A stretch of DNA of 64,000 nucleotides from Diabrotica undecimpunctata (GCF_040954645.1 NC_092808.1:88047389-88111388); one strand, 5' to 3'. Positions 10,610 to 22,659 are shown, numbered from the stretch's first letter. Made by a program: numbers and translations. The notes: generated from the sequence alone by a model not told the origin.

Positions 10610-10960
10610 ATTTTCATGTTTTCATAGAACTTATTTTTTATTTCCATTTCTTCCTCTTCTGTAGGAGCATGTGCGTTAATTATGCTGATTTTTCTTTATT
10701 TCCAGAGCAATCTTAAGTAGCACAATCTTTTTGATATTGCTTAAAATTCAGTTACTTAACACCCTAAAACCCATCCTTAGGTATCTATTTTGGCTTTTAA
10801 AAAGAGTATTTTTTCCAACTTTTACTATCTCACTTCCCAGCTGCTTGTTTTCTTGTAAGGCCATTATTTCGATTCTATATTTCACACGTATTTCATCTAA
10901 ATTTCTCAATGCTTCTTTCGCGTAAGTTCCTCGTTCTATTTTCATTTTGTTTGTTTTCTT
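10610..10960 (-). pseudogene. LINE apurinic-type endonuclease fragment
   Basis: MKIERGTY...IEIMALQENKQLGSEIVKVG is followed, after frame breaks, by SIINAHAPTEEEEMEIKNKF. The ALQE block and the NAHAPTEE block are the metal-binding and catalytic landmarks of RTE-type APE endonucleases. It abuts the PLE fragment to its left but is a separate element. Confidence 0.7.
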
Positions 10961-11369
10961 TCTTGCTATTTTGTTTACCTTTTTCCAAAATCATCGTCCT
11001 TATCGAAGCCATGTCATTACCATGTTTCCTTTGTTGCTTAGTATTTATATCGCCCTATGTGCCGTTTCCCCTTTTTTATTTCATATAGCTGTTCCTTTTC
11101 TTCATCGTGTCTCCATTCCCTACATTCTACTGTTAACCTTTTTATCATATTCTTGCCATTTTTCCTTTTCTTCTTTCGTCACTATGCTGATTTGTTTCTG
11201 TATGGTCTTTTTCTTTCGTTATTATGTCATTGTTTATGTAAATGCGATCGTTGTGGTTTTCTAACTTGTTCTTGTTTTTCAATATCTCTGTTTTTTCTTT
11301 CATTGTTTCTGTTTCTATAACGCCATTTTTAATCCTGATATCAGGTTTTTCCTCATATCTGTATTTATA
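10961..11369. other. Unassigned sequence between two minus-strand LINE pieces
   Basis: Lys/Glu-rich minus-strand ORF sequence (part of 11145-11471) without a motif I can name. It may be leader or ORF1-like material of the endonuclease-bearing LINE to the left. Composition is pyrimidine-rich on the plus strand. Confidence 0.35.
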
Positions 11370-12740
11370 TTTAATACATATTGTTGGAGTCACTTGATAC
11401 TCTCGTACTGCGATCTGATTTCTCGCAGTCATGCAAGATAAAGCTAACTGTTTCAGGTTCTCTGCTACCAAGTCTGTAGATTAAACCTTATTATATGTAG
11501 GTGTCCCTTGACTGGCGCATGTCCACTAAGGAAGCTTGTAATGACTCTGAGCTGACTCATTCTTATTTTCCGCTGTACTTGAGTAGTTTGACCGGGTATG
11601 TTTTCCAAGTGAGTATATTGCCTTTGGATCGGACTTTTTTCAGGCGCGCATCAGCTCTTTAATTGTCGTGTATTCCCAGGTGACCTAACACTCATACCAG
11701 TGTGACACTGTTATGTTCATCAGTCTGTCAGTTCCTCTCGGCATTTCCACACTAGCCTAGAGCCTACTGTAGGCCTTAGTATACCTTAGCAATCCGTGGT
11801 TGCTTATATATTCATGTGCATATATTGATCCGCTTCAGTTTGAAAGCATTCATATTAATTTCTCTTGTGCACTGCAATATTGCAAAAATACCTGCGTCAA
11901 GTACTTCTACTGGAATACTCCTACTGGAATAGAAATGTTTAAATGTCCACCACTACTGAATATTCCTGCACCCGAACCTTTTGCAGTTTTAGATCCGTCT
12001 GTGTACCGTGTATAACCCTGCAGTCTAGATCTGTTTCCTCTGCCATATCCTTCTCGTGGCAAATTTTCACTTGGAAAGGTACTTTAGGAATAAAATCTGG
12101 GTACCATATGGTTAGAAATTATCATCCGTTCGGTATCCCTAATTTCATTTATGATGTTACTATGTCTTGATCTAATCGGTATGTTGGCGTTGGTCAGATT
12201 TTCTCGCAGTCTATAATATTCCATTCGCGTCATTCCCCTTAGCGCTATGTGTAAAGGAAGGAGGTCCAGTAGGGACTCTGTAGCTGTCATTTGTTTGCCC
12301 CTCATAGCCCCTATGATTTAGTGGCAAACAAGTCTTTGCACTTTGCCTAGTGTGAGGATTGTACTTTTTTACTGCAGCTTTCGCCACCATACCCTGATGC
12401 ATTTGGTTTGCAATTGTTGGTTTTACCACCATGTCAGTAATCCAATATAACATGTCTGGTTTTAAACCCCACATTTTTCATGAACACGTCTGGCTACCCT
12501 TATCGTAGTCACTGCTCTCTTGGTTATTCTTTTATCTGCTGATTTCAAGTAAGCCTCGAGTCTAATATTATCCCAAGATACTTTACTTCACTCACCAGAT
12601 TTAGATGTGTACGATGTAAACTTAGAGGACACAACCTCTCTAAATTCCTCCTTCTGATAAATTTCATGATTTTGGATTTTTGGGGGCTTATGTTAACACC
12701 TACATTTGAAATCTATTCTGTAACTAGAAAACTAGAGAAT
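11370..12740 (-). pseudogene. I-type LINE: end of RT, thumb and RNase H
   Basis: Minus-strand order from the right: VNISPQKSKIMKF, EVKYLGIILDSRLT, WGLKPDMLYWI, an AMRSTPTESLL-like segment recovered across a frameshift, LLDLLPLHIALRGM, then YTDGSKTAKGSGAGIFSSG (RNase H, with its first Asp in TDGS), and finally a MSQLRVITSFLSGHAPVKGH tail. RNase H after the RT is typical of I/Loa-like LINEs and absent from RTE and most Jockey elements. Multiple frameshifts and stops are present, and the copy starts inside the RT, so it is 5'-truncated. Confidence 0.75.
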
Positions 12741-13187
12741 GGACTTTAAACTACAGTTCGAAACGGTCAACTTGAATTAATAGATTTTGCAAATATATAA
12801 TAAATAATTTTAAATCGTTACTACAACATTTGTCTAAAACAATTTCTCTTGTTCTGTTATATAAACCGCATTAAAGTCTTGGTAATTACTATTATTCCAT
12901 ACAAACAACAAATAATTTCTTTCGTATATTTTGAGTAAAGAAAGTATATTATGTAAAAAATATAAATATTGCTTTGTACCTACATAAGGATAATTTAACA
13001 ATAATAATTTTCAGTTAAAAGTAAATTTGTTTCTTTTATTGTGCAATCCTTGTCGTACTCCACAATTTGATAAATAATTATCTATTTTTATGATACAAAA
13101 CACGGTTATTACATTTGATTATCATTAAAATTATTCGTTTTTTAAATTCATTTTAGTATTGTAGTATTTTGTATTAATCTAATTTAT
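12741..13187. other. AT-rich sequence, nothing recognised
   Basis: Very AT-rich and without coding signal up to the start of the Gypsy LTR. Confidence 0.5.
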
Positions 13188-13619
13188 TGTCTCTATTTAT
13201 TATAAAAGGTTTTACATTTTATGACACTTACAAGTTTATTAAAGTCTTTATTACAATATTTACTTATAACTAAGAACTAGAACACAACTACTTTAATTTA
13301 TATCATTTATTTACATTTATTTCGGACTAAAAACTCGACTTCATATTCAAAACTAACTGTAACTTAAATAAAAGGCTTCTCTATATTTATACTAAACAAC
13401 CGTTAGACTAGAATTCCGGCGATTCCCTTCGAACAGACAAGAAGGTCACCGGACTGGTTTTCATTCGAACTGCTTCTAGAAACTTCGAATCGTAGGAGAC
13501 CCGTCAGGTATTACCTGGGGTTTCTGTCGGCTGGTGTATGATCTAGAAAAGACTTGAATGGAATAGAATTAGAAATATAATGTTTACAGTTAAATATGAA
13601 TCATATATTTATCGTAACA
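13188..13619 (-). repeat. Gypsy copy C, 3' LTR (432 bp)
   Basis: Begins TGTCTC and ends TATCGTAACA, followed by the same TGCCCC...AAAGATGG polypurine-tract region seen at the inner edge of Gypsy copies A and B. The first ~100 bp align with the 365-bp LTR of copy B (shared TTTATTAxAAAAGGTT and GACACTTAC-type segments), but the LTR as a whole is clearly diverged. As the element is on the minus strand, this is its downstream LTR. Confidence 0.75.
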
Positions 13620-13707
13620 TTGCCCCTAAAAGATGGTTCCTCCTGGAACCTTGTCGGGACTGGAACTGGAACGGTATGCTGGTATCGGCAACGGGACCCT
13701 CTTTTAC
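13620..13707 (-). pseudogene. Gypsy copy C, pol 3' end remnant
   Basis: About 88 bp matching the inner edge of copies A and B. On the minus strand it reads GSCKRGSRCRYQHTVPV and TRFQEEP, the second half of the CCCH finger and the pol tail. Homology stops abruptly near 13707, so everything upstream of this point in the element is lost. Confidence 0.8.
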
Positions 13708-14159
13708 AACTTCCAGGTGTATCCTCTATTTACACTTAACTTCAAAAATCTACCCTATGCCGATAAGTTGAAAAACATTTATTGGGTTTGTATTAAGGTT
13801 ATTTGATACTGTAAGATACTATTTATGATTTGTAAACCATTTTTGATTTATTTTAAACTCTGTAAAGCTTCCCTCGTTAGTTTAAACGTTGAAAAAAACC
13901 AATTTAGTGAATTTTTCATACTTATCATCTTGACATTTAATTACGAAAAAATTAAGTCTACGGGCATATCTATACAATTTAATACATCACTTATGTTAAC
14001 CCACTATCTTTATACTTAAAAAATACCCCTCATAGATAAAATTGTAAAAAAAATGAAATTGGAAAATTAGAAAGGAATATTATGTTCATTTTTTCCGTGT
14101 ATTCCGTGTCACATACAATATAAACAAAATCAGTTTTTTCATACAATTAAGTTTGATAA
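13708..14159. other. AT-rich sequence, nothing recognised
   Basis: No coding or repeat signal was found. Confidence 0.4.
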
Positions 14160-14440
14160 TTAGCATTATCACTATCGGTATTTTCGTCTTCTTTCTCTGC
14201 TTCATTTAATATTGATATTGAAGCACTATTTTGGCAGTGTTGACCAGAATATCCATCACAAGTTAAGTTGCAAAAAATGACAACTTTTAGGCACCCACAT
14301 GATGCACCACATCCTTTTTTTGTAGTTTCAAAATATTATTTGCACGAGTTTTTGTGATGCCGGGTTTTGTTGTAATCTGATGTAAGCCAAACTTGAATCT
14401 GGTAGTAGCATCTTTTAAGATGCTCATTGAGAGGATCCAC
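14160..14440 (-). pseudogene. Cysteine-rich C-terminal fragment of an unknown mobile-type protein
   Basis: On the minus strand: DPLNEHLKRCYYQIQVWL, then after a break KKGCGASCGCLKV and FCNLTCDGYSGQHCQN, ending in an acidic Glu/Asp run. The closely spaced Cys pattern (C.CKKGC...C.C) resembles metal-binding tails I recall from multi-copy predicted insect proteins, but I cannot name the family. A stop near the middle and lost frame suggest a pseudogene. Upstream minus-strand sequence to about 14700 is partly open and may belong to it. Confidence 0.4.
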
Positions 14441-14793
14441 TGTAGGAACAAGGAAAGATAATTTAACTTTGTTCTTATCTTATATCCTAATATTCAAGCC
14501 TTTGTCCAGTTTGACTAATCTTTTATCGCAGACTGTAATAATATTTGCATTTCGTTGCGAAACAAAAATACTTCTTCTTTTAGACTTAGCACTATTATGC
14601 GCTTCACTACTGCCAAAAGAAGAAGAAAACAGACTAATGCTATGTTTAAATCTTTTATTGTTATAGTTTCTAGAAGTATTTTTAATTGTTTGTAAATCAT
14701 CCTAATATTTCAATTTTGTGGGATCCACTTCTCTTTCGATTTCTTCCAGCTTTAAGATGATAGGATGGTAACTAAGTTTTCTTTGCTTAGTTC

Positions 14794-14893
<100 letters not shown>

Positions 14894-15119
14894 TTATAAG
14901 TTTCTTTATAATTTATATAAGTGTTCCCATATAAATTTGGAAGTGTTTGTAAGTAATTTCAGCGCAAGTAAATTAACAATCCGTTAATTTACTCTTAGAA
15001 CCCGTATACTCCTATCCCAGTTACCTTTGCTATTTAATAGAGCAATGTCTTCTTGGAACATATACCAATACTTTATTCTCTTCAAAGTTTAATCAAGAAT
15101 TTGATTTAATTATTTCTTT

Positions 15120-15700
15120 ATCGGTTACACCATGTATGATCTTCTCACACTCTCCATTAGAATATGTAGATGTGTGAGATCAAGGATTACTTTCATGGCA
15201 GTTGTTGGGTATGATCTCATTGCATCTGTTATGCATACAAATTGCAGTCTTTAGATTCCCGAGATTGTTACTCGTGTTGCCTGTACTAGCTCTACTTCCC
15301 AGGCTACTGCTCCGTAATTAACAATTGGTCTCACCAATGTTGTATATATCCACTTGATATTGGACTTTTTGTGGCCATGTCGATTACCATTTCTAATGCT
15401 TGTTCTAATAGATGAGTTTATTATCTAAAATGAGACCTGGATGTTATCCCCTATGTTCCACTCAATTGTGGTCCCATATGTTTCTATTGATTTGTAAACT
15501 GGGTTGATCATAAGTCCCATCCTTTTTAATTATGTATTTGTATAATTCAGTCCTTTCCTAATTAGGTCACAGAAGATATTTTTTAAACTTCCCTTGGTAA
15601 TTAGAACGATGTCATCAATGTGTCCTTGACAGGATATTATCTGAGATTTGTTAAATCACGTAGAACTTGAACTTTTTTGATTTTTAAAGAAAATTACGTC
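15120..15700 (-). pseudogene. I-like LINE fragment, RT C-terminal region
   Basis: Frames give GHIDDIVLITKGSLK (catalytic box decayed), IKWIYTTLVRPIVNYGAVAW, then CITDAMRSYPTTAMKVILD followed by LTHLHI. This is the thumb segment that precedes RNase H in I-like LINEs, matching the corresponding region of the element at 11370-12740 but diverged from it. Stops are frequent. Confidence 0.6.
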
Positions 15701-15859
15701 ACGTGATACTAATAAGTTGACTACTTCATCTTTTTCACTTTGTTGTTGGCTTAATTGATAATCATTATTCTTTTGATTGTTAAGATCAAACAGAGGAAAG
15801 ATTCTATTAGATATTTATTTTCTTGCATTATATCTTTAAAAGATTTATTTGTTATATTA

Positions 15860-16250
15860 GTTTCTTGAACTTTTGGTTGTATATTAGTAATAATTTCGTA
15901 CAAAAGTGTTGCAAATATTCAAAATTTGTTATGAAAGATTTTTGGTGTTATAATTGTAAGGGAATCTGTTATTTTTCATTTCTAATAGTGTCGTTTTGAC
16001 TTCGTATGGTGTTATTTCTGGCATTTATTCTCATCCTTAAATTTGTGATTTTGGATAGGGGCTGATTTTGTCTTTCGTTGGTCACCTCATCATTTAGCGA
16101 TAAAAGAATTCTAAAAGCTCGAGGATTTCAGTTCTATCCGTGGTAATGTTTCTGTGTCTGTTTCTTATTCTGTATATATTTTTGTTGCCTATGTTGTTCG
16201 TATTTCACCTCAAAACATTTAAACTTTTGTTTTCTTAAACAACGTTCGCT
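15860..16250 (-). pseudogene. LINE fragment upstream of an RT domain
   Basis: Minus-strand pieces RNITTDRTEILELLEFFYR and EITPYEVKTTLLEMKNNR correspond to the segment before RT motif 1 of RTE-type LINEs (a helix, FY box, then the EI...EV...L..MKN stretch). It lies directly upstream of, and in the same direction as, the preceding fragment; the two may or may not be one element. Confidence 0.5.
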
Positions 16251-16972
16251 ATCTCTTTTAAGAGATTGACACTCTTAGTATAAATTGGGAAATAGCCAGT
16301 AATAGTGAATTATTTAAGGAGACAGTACAGCTAAATATGCAAATTGTTATTTAAACTAAGTCTCTACAGCGATATAATAGTTCTAAATAGCTTCTTTGAA
16401 CATTTTGCACATTAAAATACTTATTGAATAATATTCCATTATTGCATTATGCCTGTACTGTATGCAATTTTTGTAAAAACACTGGGCAGCCCCCGTATAA
16501 ATAAATTAAAAAAACAATGTTAAAGCCTTTGTGTAAACCATCCCATTTAACCAATACAAAGTATAAATGGATAAAAGTGATATTGTTTAATAAATTAGTC
16601 ATAAAATAATTAATATATATGGTAAACAATGACACATTTACCACACATTGTATGAATGTGTAAGGCCTTTCATGTCCCATTGTTAATGACTTCGGGAAGT
16701 GGTTCAGTTATCGGAATTAAATTGCCATCCAATGAAACAATGGAATCACATCAATTGTAAACAGTAATATCTTTAATATTGCTGATTCAGTTTTGCCTTT
16801 CTACGAAAATTAAATGGCCGCATACTCGTATTTTATTTTTGTTAGTATCAACTAAAGTAGCGTAGCAAATTAAAGTTTAAACGAAAAGAGAGGAAACTTA
16901 AGGAAGAATCAACATAAAAACGACGTTAATTAAAAAAATACTTTGCAAAACAATACAGTTGTTCATTTAATA
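16251..16972. other. Unassigned flank of Gypsy copy A
   Basis: AT-rich. A 77-codon minus-strand ORF at 16447-16680 has no recognisable motif. The last four bases before the LTR (ATAG, 16973-16976) are the target-site duplication. Confidence 0.4.
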
Positions 16973-16976
16973 ATAG

Positions 16977-17473
16977 TGTTGTGAATTTATTAATTGTTAT
17001 GTCTTTAATTTATAATGTCTTTACTAATTTATTATATTGTTCCTACTTTAATTTATTAAAAGGCACGATAATTTATATAAGTTTATTTATCACTACATAT
17101 ACAATAATTTATTAGTAGGCGAGCGTAACAATAATATCGCGAGCGCGAATCTTCTTTATTAACTGTCCCTCCATAACCAAAATTCCTCTATAAATATAAA
17201 GTCCTGTTATTCGAGAATGAAAACAGTTGTTTCTCGAAACACATCGAACATAGACCGCTGTTTTGCTGAAAGGCCTTCTAGACAGAGCGGCGAATTGTTC
17301 TCAGAACCGGTATGGTTAAATCGGCTTGTCTCCAGAAGGTTCGAACTGTTATGTTTTTATTACAAAGGGGGACCCATCGTGTGTCAGGTAGGCATTACCT
17401 AAAAAATACGTGAATGAATGAAAATATTAGTAATAAATATATTTACGGTTTTGGGTCAGAATTTATCGTAACA
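16977..17473 (-). repeat. Gypsy copy A 3' LTR (497 bp)
   Basis: Starts TGTTGTGAATTTATTAAT and ends TTATCGTAACA. It shares with copy B's LTR the TGTTGTGAATTTATTAA start, a GCGAGCG...TCGCGAGCGCG block and the ACTGxCCCTCCATA segment, but is 132 bp longer and otherwise poorly alignable. Confidence 0.85.
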
Positions 17474-17606
17474 TTGCCCCCCTCTTAAAAGATTGTTCCT
17501 CCTGGAACCTTGTCGGGACTGGAACCGGAACGGTATGCTGGTATCGGCAACTGGACCCTCTTTTACAACTTCCAGTTGTATAAAAATGACAAGGGACGGT
17601 TTTCTC

Positions 17607-20150
17607 TCAGCACCAGTAACTATGCGGATTGCAACAGACTAACACCCGGACTTCGGTGTCTTTAAAGATCTCTTCCACCATATTTCGGATAACTCTCCGA
17701 TCTAATTGGCGGCACTCCAACTTTGGCATGGCTAACTTTTGCACGTCGGACTCCAGTACGTGCTCTCTCAATTGAAGTAAGGCTTCCCATACATCTCGGT
17801 AGGTAGGTTGGTCACGGGCAGTGTCTTTTGTTACCAGGTAGAAAAGGTAACGTGATGCATCTTGGAGTTTCAAGGTTTTACCGGGAGCTGGCACTTGGCA
17901 TTGAAGTTCTGCAACTCGACCAAACTTCCTTCGAAAGACGGATGCCAACCCTGGTGCGTCTTTGATACTGGCCGGGATGGTAAGGGCCAGCGAGTAGTCA
18001 TCGGGGAGCGCGAGTAGATCTTGCTTTTCTTCAGTGGTAACACCATGTCTCGCTTTACCGGTACCTCCATAGGCACCCATGAATTCCTCAAACGTGAGGT
18101 CAGACACATCGTGGATTTGGTTTACTTCCACTTCTTCATCTACGTTGTGGTCACCTTCGAAAGACGCCAACCGGTTATGGTGTACTATCATCGGCTTTCC
18201 CCTCGGAATCTTGCTTATTCGGTAGATGACATCGTTGATCTTCTCCATAATGAGGTATGGACCTTCCCAAAACTGCTGCAATTTGGGAGAACAACCTTTT
18301 CGCTTCTTGGGATTATACAGCCATACTTTGTCGTTCTTCTTAAAGCAACCCTTTTCGGCTTGTGTATCGTACCGTTTCTTCATTCTGTCGCTAGCGATCT
18401 GAAGGTGGGAACGGACCAACTCATGTACATCGTCCATTCTTCTTCGTAATTCGATCACATAATCTTCACCTGCTACATCTTCTCCAGGTTTACATCCAAA
18501 CTCGAGATCACAAGGTAGTCGCATTTCGCGTCCGAATAGGACTTTGGCTGGTGTCTGGCCTGTTGATTCGTTAACAGCAGATCTGTAGGCCATTGTGAAG
18601 AACGGAAGGTATTGGTCCCAGTCTCGCTGATGATCGGACACCATCTTTGTCAAATACTTGCCAACTGTCCTATTCATTCGTTCTACCATACCATCCGATT
18701 GCGGATGATACGCGGTAGTTCTTGTTTTCTTCATGCCTAGTCTATCACATATTCCTTGGAATAGATCGCTTTCGAAGTTCCTGCCTTGGTCACTATGGAT
18801 CTCCAAAGGCACTCCAAATCGGCTGATATATTCTTGGATCAACTTATCTGCAACGGTGGCGGCCTTCTGGTCTGGAAGTGCGTAAATCTCGACCCACTTA
18901 GTGAAGTAATCCATTACTACCAGCATGTACTTGCCTCCGTTTTCACTTTCTGGAAATGGCCCAGCGATGTCCAAAGCTATTCTTTCAAACGGGCTTCCAA
19001 CATTATATTGTCTCATAGGAGCTCTCCTTTTTCGGTAAGGCCCGTTACTCGTGGCACAAATAGTACATTTCTTACACCAGTCTTTTACATCGTCGGAACT
19101 GTTCATCCAATAAAACCGTTCCCGAATTCGCTGAAGGGTTTTCCTTACACCAAAATGCCCTCCCGATGGACTGTCGTGTAACTGACGAAGTACTTCCGCT
19201 ATTCTGCTCTTTGGGATCACCAACTGTCTTCTCTTTTCCGAACCGTCATCATTTTCCAGGACTCGTTTGAGCAAGCCATCTTCGATGATAAATGAGTCCC
19301 ACTGGGCCCAATACGTCTTAACTACTGAGCATAGGTTTGATATTTCCTGCCAAGGTGGTCGACGGTTTTCCTCTTTCCATTTTCGGATTTTCTGTATAAC
19401 TGGATCTCTCTCTTGTTCTTCCCTTATCTTAGTAGGCGTCCAGTCGTCGTTGACAATCGTCGTTCTTAGCACTGCTGCTTCCTTGGATTCCGTTTTGTTG
19501 CAGTGGGAACACTCTGCTGGGCATGGCCTTCTGGAAAGAGAATCAGCGTTTCTGTGGCTAACTCCGGCCCGGTGCTCAATCTTAAAATCGTATTCTTGGA
19601 GTCGTTCGATCCACCTGGCTATCTGACCCTCTGGATTCTTAAACTGCATCAACCACTTAAGGGCGGCATGGTCGGTTCGGATTAGAAACTTTCTACCATA
19701 GAGGTATTGATAGAAGTGCTCTACTGATTTCACTACTGCCAGAAGTTCTCTTCTCGTGACGCAATAATTCCGTTCAGGTTTTGAAAGAACTTTACTAAAA
19801 TATCCGAGAACTCGTTCCTGTCCTCCTTGAATCTGAGACAGCACTCCTCCAATTCCCACATTACTTGCGTCCGTATCTAAGATGAACTCTCCTTCTGGCA
19901 GTGGATACCCTAAAATTGGTGCTGTTATTAAATGCTTTTTCAACGTTTCAAAGGCATTTTGGCAGTCTATATCCCAGCGGTATTCTCTTGCTTCCTCTGT
20001 AAGTCGCGTTAATGGCTTAGCGATATCTGCAAACTTCTTAATAAACCTCCGGTAGTAAGTACATAGTCCAAGAAAACTTCTCACTTGATGTTTGTCAGTT
20101 GGTTTTGGCCATTCCTTAATGGAATCGATTTTTCCCTTATCCACGGCCAC
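17607..20150 (-). pseudogene. Gypsy copy A pol, part 2: RT end, RNase H, integrase
   Basis: 847 codons without interruption. In order: the RT tail with FLGLCTYYRRFI, RNase H with ILDTDASNVGIGGVLS, the integrase zinc domain with both His present (QLHDSPSGGHFG ... CKKCTIC), and the core with LDIAGPF, HSDQGRNF and GMVERMNR supplying the D, D and E of a DD35E site. The frame stops at CCNPHSYWC where a G-to-T change turns GGA (in copy B) into TGA at 17607-17609, cutting off the C-terminal CCCH finger. It is separated from part 1 by a 20-bp deletion near 20208 that shifts the frame. Confidence 0.9.
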
Positions 20151-20187
20151 TCCTTCTTTACTGACTATATGACCCAGATAATTGACT

Positions 20188-21600
20188 TTACCTTGAAATA
20201 GCTGGCAATTGGGCAGCTTTAAGTCGATTAAAAACGTTTTCTAAATTCCTCAAATGATCTTCGAATGTCTCCCCCAAGACGATTATGTCATCTAAATAAA
20301 CCAGGCATGTTTTCCAAGATAACCCTCTCAACACATTTTCCATAAGCCTCTCAAATGTCGCAGGAGCATTACAAAGTCCAAATGGCATAACGTTGAATTG
20401 CCACAATCCAGATCCTGTGGTGAAGGCTGTCTTTTCTTTATCGACTGGGTTCATTTCTACCTGCCAGTATCCAGACTTCAAATCTAAAGCAGAAAACAAT
20501 TTACTTCCAGCCAATGTGTCCAATGTGTCATCGATCCGAGGCAGAGGATAACTATCTTTCTTGGTAACGTTGTTCAGCAAACGGTAATCCACACAGAACC
20601 TCGTCGTTCCGTCTTTCTTCTTAACCAGGACCACCGGAGAGACCCATGGACTCGTAGAAGGTTCTATCACCCCGTCTTTCTTCATTTCCTGAACAATCGT
20701 TTCAGCTTCCTCTCTCTTCGCCTGTGGTAATCGTCGAGCTGTTTGACGAATTGGCTTAGCATTACCAGTATCAATTTTATGCTTAACAACGGTAGTTCTT
20801 CCCGTCTTTCCTCCTTTCGGTACGAAAATATCACGATACTGCCGAAGAAATTCCCTTAATTTCCTTTTCTCCATCTGATTTAGAGACTGTCCTGCAACTG
20901 CAACCATTTGGTCGAATTTGTCGTTGGAATTATCAGATGTTGTCGCCTGACGGATTATGGATGTCACAGGTACACAAGTTCCTACCTTTGTCTCTTTCTT
21001 GATGGTCACTGGGTAGTCGTTGACATTGAGAAGTCTCACAGGAATTTCTTTAGCCGAAGTCACCAATTCCTTTCCAATTATGATTCCACGGCCAACCTCA
21101 TCGTCGTGGTTCCAAGGCTCCATCATAACAGGTCTCCCTTCGTCCACAATTCCCTGTAGCCGCGCTACTATGATCGTTTCGCTTCTCGCAGGCACGACTG
21201 TATCTTCTTTAATGGCTGCTTGCACAGTGTTGTCATTATGTGGATGGAGAAATACTTCCTCGTTGCCAACTTTGATTACCTTATTCTTAAAATCCAATTG
21301 GAATCCATGCATATTCATTACGTCCATTCCTAATATAACATCCTCTTCGATGTCAGCAACTATAACAGTATGGACAAACTTTTCTGTTCCAATTCCCAAT
21401 TGTACCTGGATTTCTCCATGAATGTTGGCATTTTCACCTGTAGCGGTCCGAAGTCGCAACCTCGTTGGTAACAGTTTCTTTCGGCTGTTTATAACTGTCG
21501 GGCGTATAATGGTTCTGGTCGCTCCGGTATCCACCAACAACGTATGCTTTTTACCATTTATGTCTCCATCTACATATACACTATCTTCACGACATTTCAA
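20188..21600 (-). pseudogene. Gypsy copy A pol, part 1: protease and RT
   Basis: 470 codons. The aspartic protease active site LLVDTGATRTII lies near the start, a linker follows, then RT with FCVDYRLLN, LDLKSGYWQ and the catalytic LVYLDDIIVLG. The frame ends in AAQLPAISR because 20 bp present in copy B are missing. Unlike copy B, this copy keeps the protease-RT junction (the FVPKGGKTGR segment), so each copy is intact where the other is broken. Confidence 0.9.
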
Positions 21601-21671
21601 AGAAGCTATTAGTATGAGAGGGTCTTTGGAAAAGTTTTGGGTCGAAGCTGCCCCCCTAAGGCTGACCCGTT

Positions 21672-22541
21672 CTAGTTTTCCTGATGGTGAGTTTCTTGAT
21701 TTGCGTCGTACCTAGGGTGCTTACAGGAGCTTCGTACGTGTCCTATTTCGCCACAATTCCAGCATCTGATGATCTTCGTTTTCTTATATGTCATGCTTTT
21801 CATCATATTAACGAGCTGGTCAAGTTTATCTTCATCTCCTTCCTCTTTTACAGTCCTAACTTTACTGTACCCGCCAGAGGCCTGCGTAGCTGACTCGTAT
21901 TCGAGGGCGGCGGATAAGACATCAACCAGCGTCTTGTGACGAGCTAATCGTAGTGTTCTCTGCATATCATGATCACGAAGACCATCAATAAACGTTTGAA
22001 CGGCCAATTTTTCCATCATGTCCATGGTGTTCCATGAGAACCTCCACTTCCTTCAAATTTCGGCCGTGTTTCTAACTTACATTTCGTCTCGTCTTCTTTT
22101 ATCTCCACTGTAATTGGATTGTTTCCTCTCTCTGCCGTCCCTGTTTCCTCCAGCTTCTTTTCCATCTCTTTCCATATCTTTTCTTCGAAGGCCAACATAT
22201 CGGCAGCAACTTGGTTTTTTAACGAAGATATTCTATCGTCCAGGGCAGACATCTCAGAAGTGACTTTAGAGATTTCCGAAGAGATGTTAGCAGAGACTTT
22301 GCTTTCCAGCGAAGAAATCTCGTTAGAAACTTTGTCTTCCAACGAAGCGATGTCGCCGGAAACTTTGGCTACATCAGAAGAAACTTTCGAAATATCGTCA
22401 GAAACTTTGTTCTCTAATGATGCGATGTCACCAGAAACTTTGGCTACATCACCAGAAACTTTGGCTACATCACCAGAAACTTTGGCTACATCACCAGAAA
22501 CTTTGGCTACATCAGAAGAAACTTTCGAAATCGACGAGAGG
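21672..22541 (-). pseudogene. Gypsy copy A gag remnant
   Basis: Two pieces. The C-terminal piece (to 22025) has the end of the capsid-like domain (KLAVQTFIDGLRDHDMQ) and one CCHC knuckle, CWNCGEIGHVRSSC. The N-terminal piece (22016-22541) holds the coiled-coil repeats (KVSGDVA heptads). About 340 bp of capsid coding between them is replaced by a ~16-bp filler. The gag start with its SAP-like segment is absent because the element is deleted up to the last LTR bases. Relative to copy B there is one extra 21-bp repeat in the coil. Confidence 0.85.
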
Positions 22542-22659
22542 AAAATCGAAATTATCGTAACAATAGGAAACATCCTTTAAAAATTAAATCAAACGCTTTT
22601 CCTCATATATCGCGGTAAAAACAGATATAACTGGACGATTTGTACGCAAATATCAAAGT

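Larger units (their letters stand above)
16973..22566 (-). mobile_element. Gypsy copy A: one-LTR, internally deleted insertion
   Basis: Bounded by ATAG at 16973-16976 and again at 22563-22566. The left end is a full 497-bp LTR (the 3' LTR). Going right come the polypurine tract, pol, gag and then, instead of the leader and 5' LTR, a jump to about 15 bp (22548-22562) that match the outermost LTR bases in 14 of 15 positions and end ATTATCGTAACA. The insertion footprint is therefore intact while the 5' LTR body, primer site and gag start were deleted. Further losses: ~340 bp of gag, 20 bp in the RT, and a nonsense change before the CCCH finger. Confidence 0.85.

Noticed and set aside
18021..19626. 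Plus-strand ORFs of 119-142 codons opposite Gypsy pol (and their twins near 45033-46638)
   Set aside because: They are antisense shadows of pol and occur in both copies only because pol is conserved.
22119..22580. Plus-strand 153-codon ORF with Glu-Thr-Leu repeats, and a CRISPR-like look of the 21-bp repeats
   Set aside because: Antisense of the gag coiled coil; repeats are directly adjacent without spacers and in coding register.
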